Notes under the pieces: generated by a model
What the model was told of the DNA's origin: nothing
Databases searched by the model: none
What the model saw: the letters and a program-made list of their open reading frames with translations, nothing else
Source of the DNA: Anaerolineaceae bacterium
Lineage (GTDB): Bacteria; Chloroflexota; Anaerolineae; Anaerolineales; Anaerolineaceae
Direction of reading: 5' to 3'
Assembly (NCBI GenBank): GCA_003158355.1
Contig: PMIV01000277.1
Coordinates: forward strand, 1-6,204
DNA: 6,204 nucleotides
Translations under genes and position numbers: made by a program
Part shown: piece after piece, positions 1 to 6,086 of the stretch
Layout of the letters: the number at the start of each line of letters is the position of its first letter
Position numbering within the stretch: the first letter of the stretch is position 1

Positions 1-1
1 C

Positions 2-907
2 GGGTCGCGCATCGATGTGGATGAGCGCAAAGAAAGCCCGATGGATTTTGCCCTGTGGAAGAGCGCCAAACCGGGTGAACCTGCCTGGGAAAGCCCCTGG
101 GGAAAAGGCCGCCCAGGCTGGCACATCGAATGCTCCGCCATGAACTTGAATCACCTGGGCGAACAGATCGATATTCACGGCGGCGGAAATGACCTGATCT
201 TTCCGCACCATGAAAACGAAATTGCCCAGAGTGAATCTTTTACGGGGAAGACCTTTGCGCGTTATTGGATCCACAACGGCATGCTGCAGCTCAGCGGCGA
301 AAAAATGTCAAAATCGATCGGCAATCTAGTGACCATTGAAGAATTTTTGGCTCATCACCCGGCCGATGCGCTGCGCATGCTGGTGTTGAATTCCGGCTAT
401 CGTAATCCACTCTCCTATTCCGAAGATATTTTGGATCAGGCGGAGAAAGCGATCGAACGCCTGCGATCCGCACTAAAACCGGCGCTGCCCGGAGCGGTGG
501 GTGCACCGGAGGCTTCTTTGCAATCATTGGTGAAACAGATCACCCTCTGCAAGGCAGGCTTTATTGAATCCATGGATGATGATTTCAACTCATCGGGTGC
601 CCTGGCACAATTATTTGACCTGGTACGGGTAACCAACCAATTGCGTGCAGATGGGGCAACGGATGCTCAACTCAAGACTGGTCAGGATGTGATCGTGGAA
701 TTGACCAATGTTTTAGGCTTGACTTTGCAGCAGGAAAAAGAAGAAAGTCATGCCGCTGATGCATTCGTGAATTTATTGATAGAAATTCGCAAAAACCTGC
801 GTGAAGATAAACAATGGGCACTGTCCGATAAAGTCCGCGACCGCCTTGTTGAACAGGGTGTCGTTTTGGAAGACAGTAAAGAAGGTACGCTTTGGCACTG
901 GAAATAG
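2..907 (+). CDS. cysS: Cysteinyl-tRNA synthetase, C-terminal part (5' end outside window)
   Basis: CysRS charges tRNA-Cys with cysteine in the cytoplasm (class I synthetase). The reading frame is open from base 2, so the gene starts upstream. The N-terminal HIGH motif and the first zinc-ligand Cys are not in the window; about 301 residues remain of a usual 450-480. Visible family marks are GRPGWHIECSAM, whose Cys is a zinc ligand, then GGGNDLIFPHHENE with the His and Glu zinc ligands, then the class I signature KMSKS at bases 302-316. After these come the anticodon-binding helical domain and a typical C-terminal end (VLEDSKEGTLWHWK). The GTG at base 17 is an internal Val codon, not a start: the residues before it (GSRID) also fit CysRS. 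The stop TAG at 905-907 overlaps the ribosome binding site of the next gene, so the two are very likely one operon. Confidence 0.97.
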   Translation, partial: GSRIDVDERKESPMDFALWKSAKPGEPAWESPWGKGRPGWHIECSAMNLNHLGEQIDIHGGGNDLIFPHHENEIAQSESFTGKTFARYWIHNGMLQLSGEKMSKSIGNLVTIEEFLAHHPADALRMLVLNSGYRNPLSYSEDILDQAEKAIERLRSALKPALPGAVGAPEASLQSLVKQITLCKAGFIESMDDDFNSSGALAQLFDLVRVTNQLRADGATDAQLKTGQDVIVELTNVLGLTLQQEKEESHAADAFVNLLIEIRKNLREDKQWALSDKVRDRLVEQGVVLEDSKEGTLWHWK

Positions 908-916
908 AGGATTATT

Positions 917-1672
917 TTGAAGGAATGGATTACCGGTCGTAACCCTGTAATTGAAGTCGTTCAGGCGAGACGCAGAGAAGTGTTTCGCCTGCTTTTTGCG
1001 TCTGGCATAGAAGAAAAAGGCAAGATCCTGGAACTGCGTAAAATGGCGCAGGCTCGCAAAATTCCCATCGAGATTGTGGCCCGAGAAAAATTGGCTGCAA
1101 TGAGTGACAACCCTCAGGGAGTTGCAGCAGAAGTCAGCGGGTATCCTTATGTGGATATCAGTGATATTACTGACCTGGCGCTGCGCAAACAAGAAGAACT
1201 CTTTATTCTTGTTCTGGACGTACTACAAAACCCGCAGAATCTGGGTTCTTTATTACGTACAGCAGAAGCTGCCGGAGTCCACGGGGTGCTAATCCCACAG
1301 CACCGTGCTGCCGAGGTTACCCCGGCTGTGGTGAGTGCTTCTGCAGGTGCCAGTGAACGAATGCTGGTAGCACAAACCAATATTGCACGAGCTCTGGCAG
1401 ACCTAAAAACTAGCGGCGTCTGGGTAATTGGCATGGACGGGGGAGAGGGCTCCAAACCGATTCAAACCATCCCATTGAGCGGACCGGTTGCGCTGGTTGT
1501 TGGCAATGAAGGGGAAGGAATGCGCCAATTGGTACGCGAAACATGCGATTTTGTGGCTGCGCTTCCCATGAAGGGAACTATCGAATCACTTAACGCGGCA
1601 GTAGCCGGGTCAATTGCAATATATCTCATTTATTTTGAACGCGAAAAGAAAAGTCTGGGAACCAAAAAATAG
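917..1672 (+). CDS. rlmB: RlmB/TrmH-family 23S rRNA 2'-O-ribose methyltransferase
   Basis: This SPOUT-class enzyme is predicted to transfer a methyl group from S-adenosylmethionine to a ribose 2'-OH. In E. coli RlmB the target is Gm2251 in the 23S rRNA P-loop. The protein has 251 residues, typical of the family. An N-terminal substrate-binding domain (about 3-75, starting ITGRNPV) is followed by the SpoU methylase domain (about 96-240). Motif 1 is NPQNLGSLLRTAEA with catalytic-type Arg114. Motif 2 is VVGNEGEGM (Glu198). Motif 3 is LPMKGTIESLNAAVA (Asn226), which contributes to the trefoil-knot SAM site. The start is TTG at 917, chosen because AGAGGA at 906-911 lies 5 nt upstream and no ATG fits the conserved N-terminus. 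That site overlaps the cysS stop, suggesting translational coupling. No convincing terminator follows. The exact target nucleotide cannot be told from sequence, since related SpoU enzymes share these motifs. Confidence 0.93.
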   Translation: MKEWITGRNPVIEVVQARRREVFRLLFASGIEEKGKILELRKMAQARKIPIEIVAREKLAAMSDNPQGVAAEVSGYPYVDISDITDLALRKQEELFILVLDVLQNPQNLGSLLRTAEAAGVHGVLIPQHRAAEVTPAVVSASAGASERMLVAQTNIARALADLKTSGVWVIGMDGGEGSKPIQTIPLSGPVALVVGNEGEGMRQLVRETCDFVAALPMKGTIESLNAAVAGSIAIYLIYFEREKKSLGTKK

Positions 1673-1673
1673 T

Positions 1674-1703
1674 TTTTCACCCCCCCGCATTCTGATATAT
1701 AAA
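1674..1703 (+). promoter_or_regulatory. Possible sigma-70-type promoter for the ferritin gene
   Basis: TTTTCA (1674-1679, 4 of 6 matches to TTGACA) and TATAAA (1698-1703) are 18 bp apart in the spacer between rlmB and ferritin. Transcription would begin near 1710, about 45 nt before the ATG. The region is very AT-rich, so chance matches are likely. Ferritin could also be read through from cysS-rlmB, as no clear terminator lies between. Confidence 0.3.
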
Positions 1704-1737
1704 ACTAATGCAAATCTGATAAATTAGATATATAAAA
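1694..1737 (+). repeat. 11-bp direct repeat GATATATAAAA flanking an imperfect palindrome
   Basis: GATATATAAAA occurs at 1694-1704 and again at 1727-1737, exactly 33 bp apart start to start, close to three helical turns. Between them, and touching the second copy, is the imperfect palindrome ATCTGATAAATTAGAT (1714-1729, 12 of 16 positions symmetric). The arrangement sits just upstream of the ferritin ribosome binding site. It could be an operator for an iron- or redox-responsive regulator, but I do not recognise a defined box. Low-complexity AT sequence alone could also produce it. Confidence 0.45.
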
Positions 1738-1754
1738 GAAGAATGGAGGACACA

Positions 1755-2237
1755 ATGTTAATCAGCAAAGAATTAAATAATGGTATTAATGAACAGGTTG
1801 GCCATGAACTGGACGCTTCCCATCAATATTTAAGTATTGCCGCCTATTTTGAAGCGAGACATTTGAAAAAGTTTGCCGAATTATTTCGTAAACAGGCAGC
1901 GGAAGAACGTGCACATGCCGATAAATTTATCCAGTTCATCTTGGACGCAAATGGGGAAGTGAAAATTCCAGCCATTCCCGCGCCAAAATGGGAATTTACC
2001 TCAGCCGAAGAAGCCGTCAATCTGGCCTTGAATTGGGAAAATGATGTAACCAAAAAGATCTATGCCCTGATCGATCAGGCAGTAGCTGAAAAGAACCATA
2101 TTGCCCGTGAGTTCTTGGGCTGGTTTGCTACTGAACAATTGGAAGAAGTTTCTTCTATGGAGCAACTGCTGGCAGTTGTGCAGATGTCGACAGAGAAAAA
2201 TTTGCTCATGATCGAAGCCTACATTTCACACCAGTAA
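1755..2237 (+). CDS. ftnA: Bacterial non-heme ferritin (FtnA type)
   Basis: Ferritin forms a 24-subunit cytoplasmic cage that oxidises Fe(II) and stores it as a ferric mineral. The 160-residue protein is a four-helix bundle like E. coli FtnA. With a one-residue offset, the ferroxidase residues all align: Glu18, Tyr25, Glu51, His54 (in EERAH), Glu95, Gln128 and Glu131 (in TEQLEE). No Met or His that would ligate haem in bacterioferritin is evident, so FtnA fits better than Bfr. The start is the ATG at 1755, because GGAGG at 1745-1749 lies 5 nt upstream. An in-frame ATG at 1743 lies on this ribosome binding site and would add only MEDT, so it is unlikely to be used. A strong hairpin terminator follows 18 nt after the stop. 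The gene may have its own promoter and operator (direct repeats upstream). Confidence 0.95.
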   Translation: MLISKELNNGINEQVGHELDASHQYLSIAAYFEARHLKKFAELFRKQAAEERAHADKFIQFILDANGEVKIPAIPAPKWEFTSAEEAVNLALNWENDVTKKIYALIDQAVAEKNHIAREFLGWFATEQLEEVSSMEQLLAVVQMSTEKNLLMIEAYISHQ

Positions 2238-2255
2238 TTTATATAATTAAAGAGG

Positions 2256-2292
2256 AAAGAGCGTTCCAAATATTTGGAGCGCTCTTTGTTTT
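2256..2292 (+). terminator. Rho-independent terminator after ferritin, between convergent genes
   Basis: AAAGAGCG (2256-2263) pairs perfectly with CGCTCTTT (2280-2287). The inner arms TCCAAA (2265-2270) and TTTGGA (2273-2278) continue the stem after one T-G wobble, giving about 15 paired positions around a minimal loop. On the + strand a short U-rich tract, TTTGTTTT, follows. Read on the - strand the hairpin is equally strong, but its T tract is interrupted (CTTTCCTCTTTAATT), so it may also stop serS transcription less efficiently. Confidence 0.88.
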
Positions 2293-2354
2293 CCCCATAT
2301 GAAAACCGGGCACGGTGCCTAGAAACGAATGTTTGTAAGCCTGGTTCAACTCTA

Positions 2355-3623
2355 CTAACGGATCACATCGATCCCGCCCATCCAGGGGCGTAAAGCTTCG
2401 GGGATGATGATGCTGCCATCGGCTTGCTGGTAGTTTTCCATAACGGCGATCAAGGTACGCGGCAGCCCCAGACCGGAACCGTTCAGCGTATGCACCAGGC
2501 GCGGTTTGCCGCCGTAAGTGGTTTTGTATTTGATATTGGCGCGGCGAGCCTGAAAATCACCCACGTTCGAGACCGAAGAGACTTCGAGCCACTCATCGCA
2601 GCCGGGTGCCCAGACTTCCACGTCATAGGTAATGCGGGCGTTAAAACCCAGATCACCGCTGCACAGGCGTTTGATGCGGTAAGTCAGCCCCAGACCTTTG
2701 CAGGTATCTTCGGCGTCTTTGAGCATTTTTTGTAATTCCGCATCGGATTGTTCCGGTTTGCAGTAGGTATACATTTCCACTTTATCAAACTGATGGCCGC
2801 GTTTAATACCGCGCACGTCTCGGCCAGCGCTCATTTTCTCGCGTCTAAAACAGGGAGTGTAAGCGGTAAAACGTTGGGGCAGGCTGCCATCTTCCAGTAC
2901 CTCATCTTTGTACATACCGGTGAGGGGAACTTCGGCGGTAGGTACCATCCACAGGTCTTCTTCGATATCATGATACAGATTATCGACAAACTTAGGCAAT
3001 TGACCCGAGGAGAAAAGGGTCTCTGCTTTAACCATGAAAGGAGTGTAGCGTTCTTCGTAGCCTTGATGCGAATGCAGATCGAGCATATAAGAGATCAATG
3101 CACGTTCCAGGCGGGCACCTGCTCCGTTGAGGATGTAGAAGCGCGAGCCGGTCAGTTTTACACCGCGGTCAAAATCGATGATGCCTAATTTGGTACCCAG
3201 GTCCCAGTGGGGCAGAGGCTGAAAATCAAAATCGCGTTTCTTGCCCTCAACGCGTTCGACGATATTTTCGCTGTCATCTTTGCCATATGGAGTGGTGGGG
3301 TCGGGCAGGTTGGGGATGGTAGCGACCAGATAATTTAATTTCTCTTCCACCTGGTTCACCAGTACATCAAATTTGGCGATTTCTTCGCCCACCTGGCGCA
3401 TGGCTTCAATCTTTTGTTGGCGTTCAGTGGCATCTTTGATCTGGCTGATGGCTTTGGAAACAGTGTTACGCTCAGCTTTCAGCGCTTCCACTTTGACCAG
3501 CAATCCGCGCCTTTCGGTGTCCAGTTTTATCACTTCATCCACAGGGGAAGGGTCCATCTGGCGGTCTTGCAATGATTTTTTTACGATTTCGGGTTCTTCA
3601 CGAATGAGATTGATATCGAACAT
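2355..3623 (-). CDS. serS: Seryl-tRNA synthetase
   Basis: SerRS attaches serine to tRNA-Ser in the cytoplasm, and also to selenocysteine tRNA where one exists. It is a class II synthetase. The 422 residues match the usual bacterial length. An N-terminal antiparallel coiled-coil arm (about 30-100, rich in E, K and L) grips the long variable arm of tRNA-Ser. The catalytic domain follows: the serine-site segment VPTAEVPLT (227-235), motif 2 [23 protein letters not shown] (259-281), [10 protein letters not shown] (352-361), motif 3 [19 protein letters not shown] (381-399) and the conserved tail ALRPWMGG. The ATG at 3623 is preceded by GAGGTG (3634-3629) 5 nt upstream. Expression is predicted to be controlled by the T-box leader immediately upstream. 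The 3' end converges on ferritin, with the hairpin at 2256-2292 between them. Confidence 0.97.
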   Translation of the reverse strand: MFDINLIREEPEIVKKSLQDRQMDPSPVDEVIKLDTERRGLLVKVEALKAERNTVSKAISQIKDATERQQKIEAMRQVGEEIAKFDVLVNQVEEKLNYLVATIPNLPDPTTPYGKDDSENIVERVEGKKRDFDFQPLPHWDLGTKLGIIDFDRGVKLTGSRFYILNGAGARLERALISYMLDLHSHQGYEERYTPFMVKAETLFSSGQLPKFVDNLYHDIEEDLWMVPTAEVPLTGMYKDEVLEDGSLPQRFTAYTPCFRREKMSAGRDVRGIKRGHQFDKVEMYTYCKPEQSDAELQKMLKDAEDTCKGLGLTYRIKRLCSGDLGFNARITYDVEVWAPGCDEWLEVSSVSNVGDFQARRANIKYKTTYGGKPRLVHTLNGSGLGLPRTLIAVMENYQQADGSIIIPEALRPWMGGIDVIR

Positions 3624-3639
3624 GACTGCACCTCGTTTT

Positions 3640-3679
3640 AAAAGATATACGCCCCAATCCGATGCAGGACGAGGGGCGT
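3640..3679 (-). terminator. T-box-controlled intrinsic terminator upstream of serS
   Basis: ACGCCCC (3679-3673) pairs perfectly with GGGGCGT (3655-3649) around a 17-nt loop, followed by ATATCTTTT (3648-3640). The 5' arm overlaps the 3' part of the antiterminator (CCCTC at 3675-3671), so the two structures exclude each other. It lies only 16 nt before the serS start codon. Confidence 0.88.
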
Positions 3680-3890
3680 GCTCGTGGTGCCACCTGCTTT
3701 TGCCTCCCTCTTCAGGAGACCTTATTCTTGTGATAACGGAACAACCGGCTCTTTTATGATATTTGCATATCTCTGCGAGAGCAACCCGCCCTTACGGGCG
3801 ACCGGGTTGGATCGATCCACTCATTCTGCTGGCTTGCACCCAGCGCCAGCTCTCTGAAAGAAGTTATGGATGTTTGTTCCCGGGCAGGTC
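3640..3890 (-). promoter_or_regulatory. T-box riboswitch (tRNA-Ser responsive) in the serS leader
   Basis: Uncharged tRNA binds a T-box leader and switches it from terminator to antiterminator. On the - strand, stem I can be drawn from CCGGG (3883-3879) with CCCGG (3806-3802) and ATCCA (3871-3867) with TGGAT (3819-3815). Above these are the hallmark AGAGAG (3855-3850) and an upper helix GCTGGC (3850-3845) with GCCAGC (3833-3828). The internal loop on the 3' side contains UCC (3811-3809), a serine codon, followed by A, as specifiers usually are. Two small hairpins follow: CGCCC-GTAA-GGGCG (3800-3787) and GATAT-GCAA-ATATC (3771-3758). The T-box sequence AGGTGGCACCACG is at 3695-3683. Its UGGC (3692-3689) would pair with the GCCA end of tRNA-Ser, whose discriminator base is G. 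GAGGG (3710-3706) can pair with CCCTC (3675-3671), competing with the terminator stem. Confidence 0.93.
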
Positions 3891-3900
3891 TGTTGAAATA

Positions 3901-3931
3901 ATTATAACAATATTTCGTGAAAATCTGATAA
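3901..3931 (-). promoter_or_regulatory. Promoter of the serS T-box transcript
   Basis: A perfect -10 hexamer TATAAT (3906-3901, - strand) stands about 18 nt before the first helix of T-box stem I, so transcription would begin near 3894. The -35 is weak: TTATCA (3931-3926) matches 4 of 6 positions with a long 19-bp spacer. The position relative to the riboswitch is the main support. Confidence 0.65.
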
Positions 3932-4016
3932 AGGAATTTTTTTATTTTGCAATTGTTTTCAAAAATTAGACTATTAACGGGTAAAATATTTTATATATTA
4001 AAAAGGAGTGAAATTT

Positions 4017-4118
4017 ATGTTTCGCAAAAGATTCGGCCCTCGACGCTGGGGCTGTGGTTGTTTCTTGCTCCTGATTCTCCTTGGGCTGTTGATTGTTTTT
4101 GGATTTAGGGTGTTTTAG
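4017..4118 (+). CDS. Small hypothetical membrane peptide, 33 residues
   Basis: I do not recognise a family. AGGAG at 4004-4008 lies 8 nt before the ATG, a strong ribosome binding site. The peptide has a basic N-terminus with five Arg and one Lys in residues 1-10 (MFRKRFGPRR), then WGCGC with Cys13 and Cys15, then one hydrophobic stretch of about 15-18 residues (16-30, Leu, Ile, Phe, Val and Gly). It ends FRVF. By the positive-inside rule the N-terminus would stay in the cytoplasm. A Cys-x-Cys beside the membrane could carry a thiol modification or bind metal, but that is speculation. It is divergent from the serS leader and ends 22 nt before a strong hairpin terminator, so it has its own transcription unit. 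An upstream promoter is unclear in the AT-rich sequence (TAAAAT at 3982-3987 is a possible -10). Confidence 0.7.
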   Translation: MFRKRFGPRRWGCGCFLLLILLGLLIVFGFRVF

Positions 4119-4132
4119 GGACTTCATTTCTA

Positions 4133-4180
4133 AAGTAAAAAATCCGCTCTCAGAATTTTGAGAACGGATTCTTTGTTGTT
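4133..4180. terminator. Apparent bidirectional Rho-independent terminator
   Basis: AATCCG (4141-4146) pairs with CGGATT (4165-4170), and TCTCA (4148-4152) pairs with TGAGA (4159-4163), with one C-A mismatch between and a 6-nt loop. On the + strand the hairpin is followed by CTTTGTTGTT, ending the small-peptide transcript. On the - strand it is followed by a run of T from the AAAAAA at 4137-4142, ending the prenyltransferase transcript, whose stop codon is at 4191-4189. Confidence 0.85.
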
Positions 4181-4188
4181 ATATAAGA

Positions 4189-5235
4189 TCAATGGATCAA
4201 TGGCCACAGGATCGTTTGAATGATCATCGCCAATACAAAAATGCCTCCATATAGGCGAGTATGCAGCATAGCCGCAGCCACGTACCATAACGGCCAAAAC
4301 TCTTTTGCTTCCGCTGGCGCTTGGGAAGGGCGGGGATGGGTAAATACATTCCAAATCATCTGACGTTCTTGTTTCTTCAATAAAAAGGGTGTCAAAAAGA
4401 CCAGCAGCATTGGCCAGGAGAAAAATCGCGGTACGAAAAAGATCAAGATCACGGGCAAGATATACTGCAAAGCCATCATTACCAGCACCAGATAACGGCT
4501 GACGGTTTCCCCTAGTAGCACAGGTAATGTGTAAATATGTTTGGCTGCATCTTCTTTGCGTTTATCGATGTGTTTACCAAAAATGACTGTTACGGTTGCC
4601 AGAGCATATGGGATGCTGGCGGCGACTGCACCCCAACTCCAGACCCCGGAAATGGCATAGAACCCACCTGCAATCATCAAAGGACCCCAAACGAGAAAAA
4701 CAGTTATCTCGCCCATTGCGATGTATTTCAATGGCCAGGTATAAAATAGCACGAAAATGACTCCGGCGGCCATCAAAACCAGGGTGACCCAAGGGCTGCC
4801 TGGAGTGGCTGTAGATTGTGTGAGAATGAGCAGGAGGCCTGCTGCGGCGGCAATGCCACCAGTGACCCCTATATAGGCAAAAAGCTGTTTGATCGACAGC
4901 AGGCCATTTTCCAAGGGTTGTGGGCCATACTGAGTGCGGAAGTAGTTATCTTTGTCTACTCCACGGCGGGAATCGGTGAGATCGTTGACCAGGTTGTTAG
5001 TGGCGTGAGCAAACACCAACCCGATGATCACCAGGGCAAACCGCCAGCCGTTGAAGAGGCCGTGGCCGGCCATCAAAGTCAGTAAACCGGCAATGATGGC
5101 AGAAGTAAGGGTCATCACAAGAACTGCTGCACGGGTAATGATCAGCCAACGTGAAATGAAATCTAAATGGTCCCATTCTTCTTTGCTGATGTGAGGAATA
5201 ATTTGAATCGCTTTTAACCACATTTTGAAGTTCAT
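4189..5235 (-). CDS. UbiA-superfamily membrane prenyltransferase (MenA-like)
   Basis: UbiA enzymes transfer a polyprenyl chain from its diphosphate to an aromatic or other acceptor within the membrane. The 348-residue protein has about eight to nine hydrophobic helices (roughly 33-55, 64-82, 117-138, 149-167, 174-195, 201-220, 247-268, 271-287, 330-346). The first Asp-rich Mg-diphosphate motif is NDLTDSRRGVD (84-94, Asp85, Asp88, Asp94), spaced as in MenA and followed by a GP and G context. The second site is GKHIDKRKED (220-229), then TLPVLLGE. Here Asp224 is followed by Glu228 and Asp229 rather than a plain DxxxD. MenA-like chemistry (menaquinone synthesis) is a reasonable guess, but the acceptor cannot be assigned, and no menaquinone genes are nearby. 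The ATG at 5235 has only a weak ribosome binding site (GCGAG). It may be co-transcribed with the DUF429-like gene 86 nt upstream, or use its own promoter. Confidence 0.87.
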   Translation of the reverse strand: MNFKMWLKAIQIIPHISKEEWDHLDFISRWLIITRAAVLVMTLTSAIIAGLLTLMAGHGLFNGWRFALVIIGLVFAHATNNLVNDLTDSRRGVDKDNYFRTQYGPQPLENGLLSIKQLFAYIGVTGGIAAAAGLLLILTQSTATPGSPWVTLVLMAAGVIFVLFYTWPLKYIAMGEITVFLVWGPLMIAGGFYAISGVWSWGAVAASIPYALATVTVIFGKHIDKRKEDAAKHIYTLPVLLGETVSRYLVLVMMALQYILPVILIFFVPRFFSWPMLLVFLTPFLLKKQERQMIWNVFTHPRPSQAPAEAKEFWPLWYVAAAMLHTRLYGGIFVLAMIIQTILWPLIH

Positions 5236-5258
5236 AATAAACTCGCTTTATTTGTGTA

Positions 5259-5267
5259 ATTTTACCA
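5259..5267 (-). promoter_or_regulatory. Possible extended -10 element for the prenyltransferase gene
   Basis: TGGTAAAAT on the - strand (5267-5259) resembles an extended -10 (TGn plus TAAAAT). It lies 23 nt before the ATG. No good -35 stands 16-18 bp upstream. The 86-bp gap (5236-5321) holds no clear terminator for the upstream gene. A T-rich run (minus strand of 5313-5320) lies right after its stop with no stable hairpin before it. Confidence 0.25.
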
Positions 5268-5321
5268 ACATACTCATATTAACAGATTTACGGGTGATTG
5301 CCAAGCGAATCCAAAAAAAAT

Positions 5322-6086
5322 CTATTCGTTTTTAGTGAGAGTGGGGAGAATGATCACACCTTCATCCGGTTCACCGATGCGGGAATACTCTGCCGGACGG
5401 TTGAGAACGGTCCAGGCAGTGAATGCTGCGATAAGCGCATTCAGGTGTGAAGGTACGAGGATTTTTTCATCGGGGAGTTTCCCGGTGAGCAGGCGGTGGC
5501 GGGTGACTTCTTCGAAAAAAGCCATTGCATCTTTAACCGGCAGCCCTTTGGTTTGAAGTGCCAGTTGACGCTGGATGCGTCCTTCCAATGAGCTGACAGC
5601 ATAAGGCTTGATTTTACCAAGCAGAGACCAGTAACAGGCATCGGCGTGCGTTTCAAACATCTGGTAACGGGAATTAGGAAAGGGCCAGAATTGAAATCCA
5701 TTCATTCCCAGTTCTGACGAAAACTTAAAGGCTCTTTGCAAAGAAGGGGAGAAGCGGCCGACGTCGCGCGGAGTGCGTGTAGGAGAAAGACCTTCTGTCA
5801 GCAAAAGATATTCGCACACGCGCATGTCGGTAAAGCGATTTTTGGCGGGAGGAGGATTTAAATTTTGGCGATACTCTGAGTCAGCCATGAAGCCGGCATT
5901 GAGCGTTAAGGGTGAATTAATGGCGGCAATGATATTTTGAGCCGAGCCAAGCAGACTTTGCCATTCCATTGGCGTCACGGTGCCGCAGAAAAGGATGCGC
6001 CGGGAATTGTCCAGCATAGCGCAGGTAAAACTCTTGCGTTGACTGGTCAAATCTATTCCCATGTAAGCATGCTCTACAGTGTTCAT
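5322..6086 (-). CDS. DUF429-like protein (predicted RNase H-like fold), atypical acidic residues
   Basis: The 254-residue soluble protein resembles DUF429 proteins, which are predicted to have an RNase H-like fold and have no firmly assigned substrate. Visible family-like blocks are YMGIDLTS (8-15, Asp12), INSPL (56-60, usually IDxPL), RVCEYLL (89-95), ETHADACYWSLLG (145-157, Glu145), SHLNALIAAFTAW (213-225, where Asp is common before Ala) and DEGVIILP (241-248). Two positions usually acidic are Asn here (Asn57, Asn216), so nuclease activity is doubtful. The ATG at 6086 has AGGGG almost touching it, poor spacing. Met9 (6062-6060), just before GID, is an alternative start. There is no signal peptide or membrane helix. 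The gene lies upstream of, and on the same strand as, the prenyltransferase gene. The assignment comes from motif memory, not from a search. Confidence 0.72.
   Translation of the reverse strand: MNTVEHAYMGIDLTSQRKSFTCAMLDNSRRILFCGTVTPMEWQSLLGSAQNIIAAINSPLTLNAGFMADSEYRQNLNPPPAKNRFTDMRVCEYLLLTEGLSPTRTPRDVGRFSPSLQRAFKFSSELGMNGFQFWPFPNSRYQMFETHADACYWSLLGKIKPYAVSSLEGRIQRQLALQTKGLPVKDAMAFFEEVTRHRLLTGKLPDEKILVPSHLNALIAAFTAWTVLNRPAEYSRIGEPDEGVIILPTLTKNE

Noticed and set aside
1147..1455. 102-codon - strand open frame inside rlmB
   Set aside because: It is antisense to conserved SpoU motifs, with a Ser, Arg and Ala-rich shadow composition.
1653..1686. AAAAAA and TTTTT arms with GGG and CCC ends after rlmB, as a terminator
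   Set aside because: The stem would be almost all A-T with gaps and is followed by C residues rather than T, so it lacks terminator features.
1743..1754. Upstream in-frame ATG for ferritin adding four residues (MEDT)
   Set aside because: It overlaps the GGAGG that correctly spaces the ATG at 1755, and FtnA proteins start close to the second Met.
2309..2319. GGCACGGTGCC palindrome followed on the - strand by CGGTTTT, as a serS terminator
   Set aside because: Only about 4 bp can form around a 3-nt loop and the T run is short. The hairpin at 2256-2292 is a far better shared terminator.
2748..3188. Long open frame on the + strand inside serS
   Set aside because: It is antisense to a clear SerRS gene, has no ribosome binding site or recognisable domain, and its composition is that of a shadow frame.
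3809..3818. Perfect palindrome GGATCGATCC as a possible operator
   Set aside because: It falls in T-box stem I, where one half pairs with ATCCA upstream and the other half contains the UCC specifier.
3763..3969. 68-codon + strand open frame across the serS leader
   Set aside because: It lies opposite the T-box stems and promoter, whose structure explains the sequence. No ribosome binding site precedes it.
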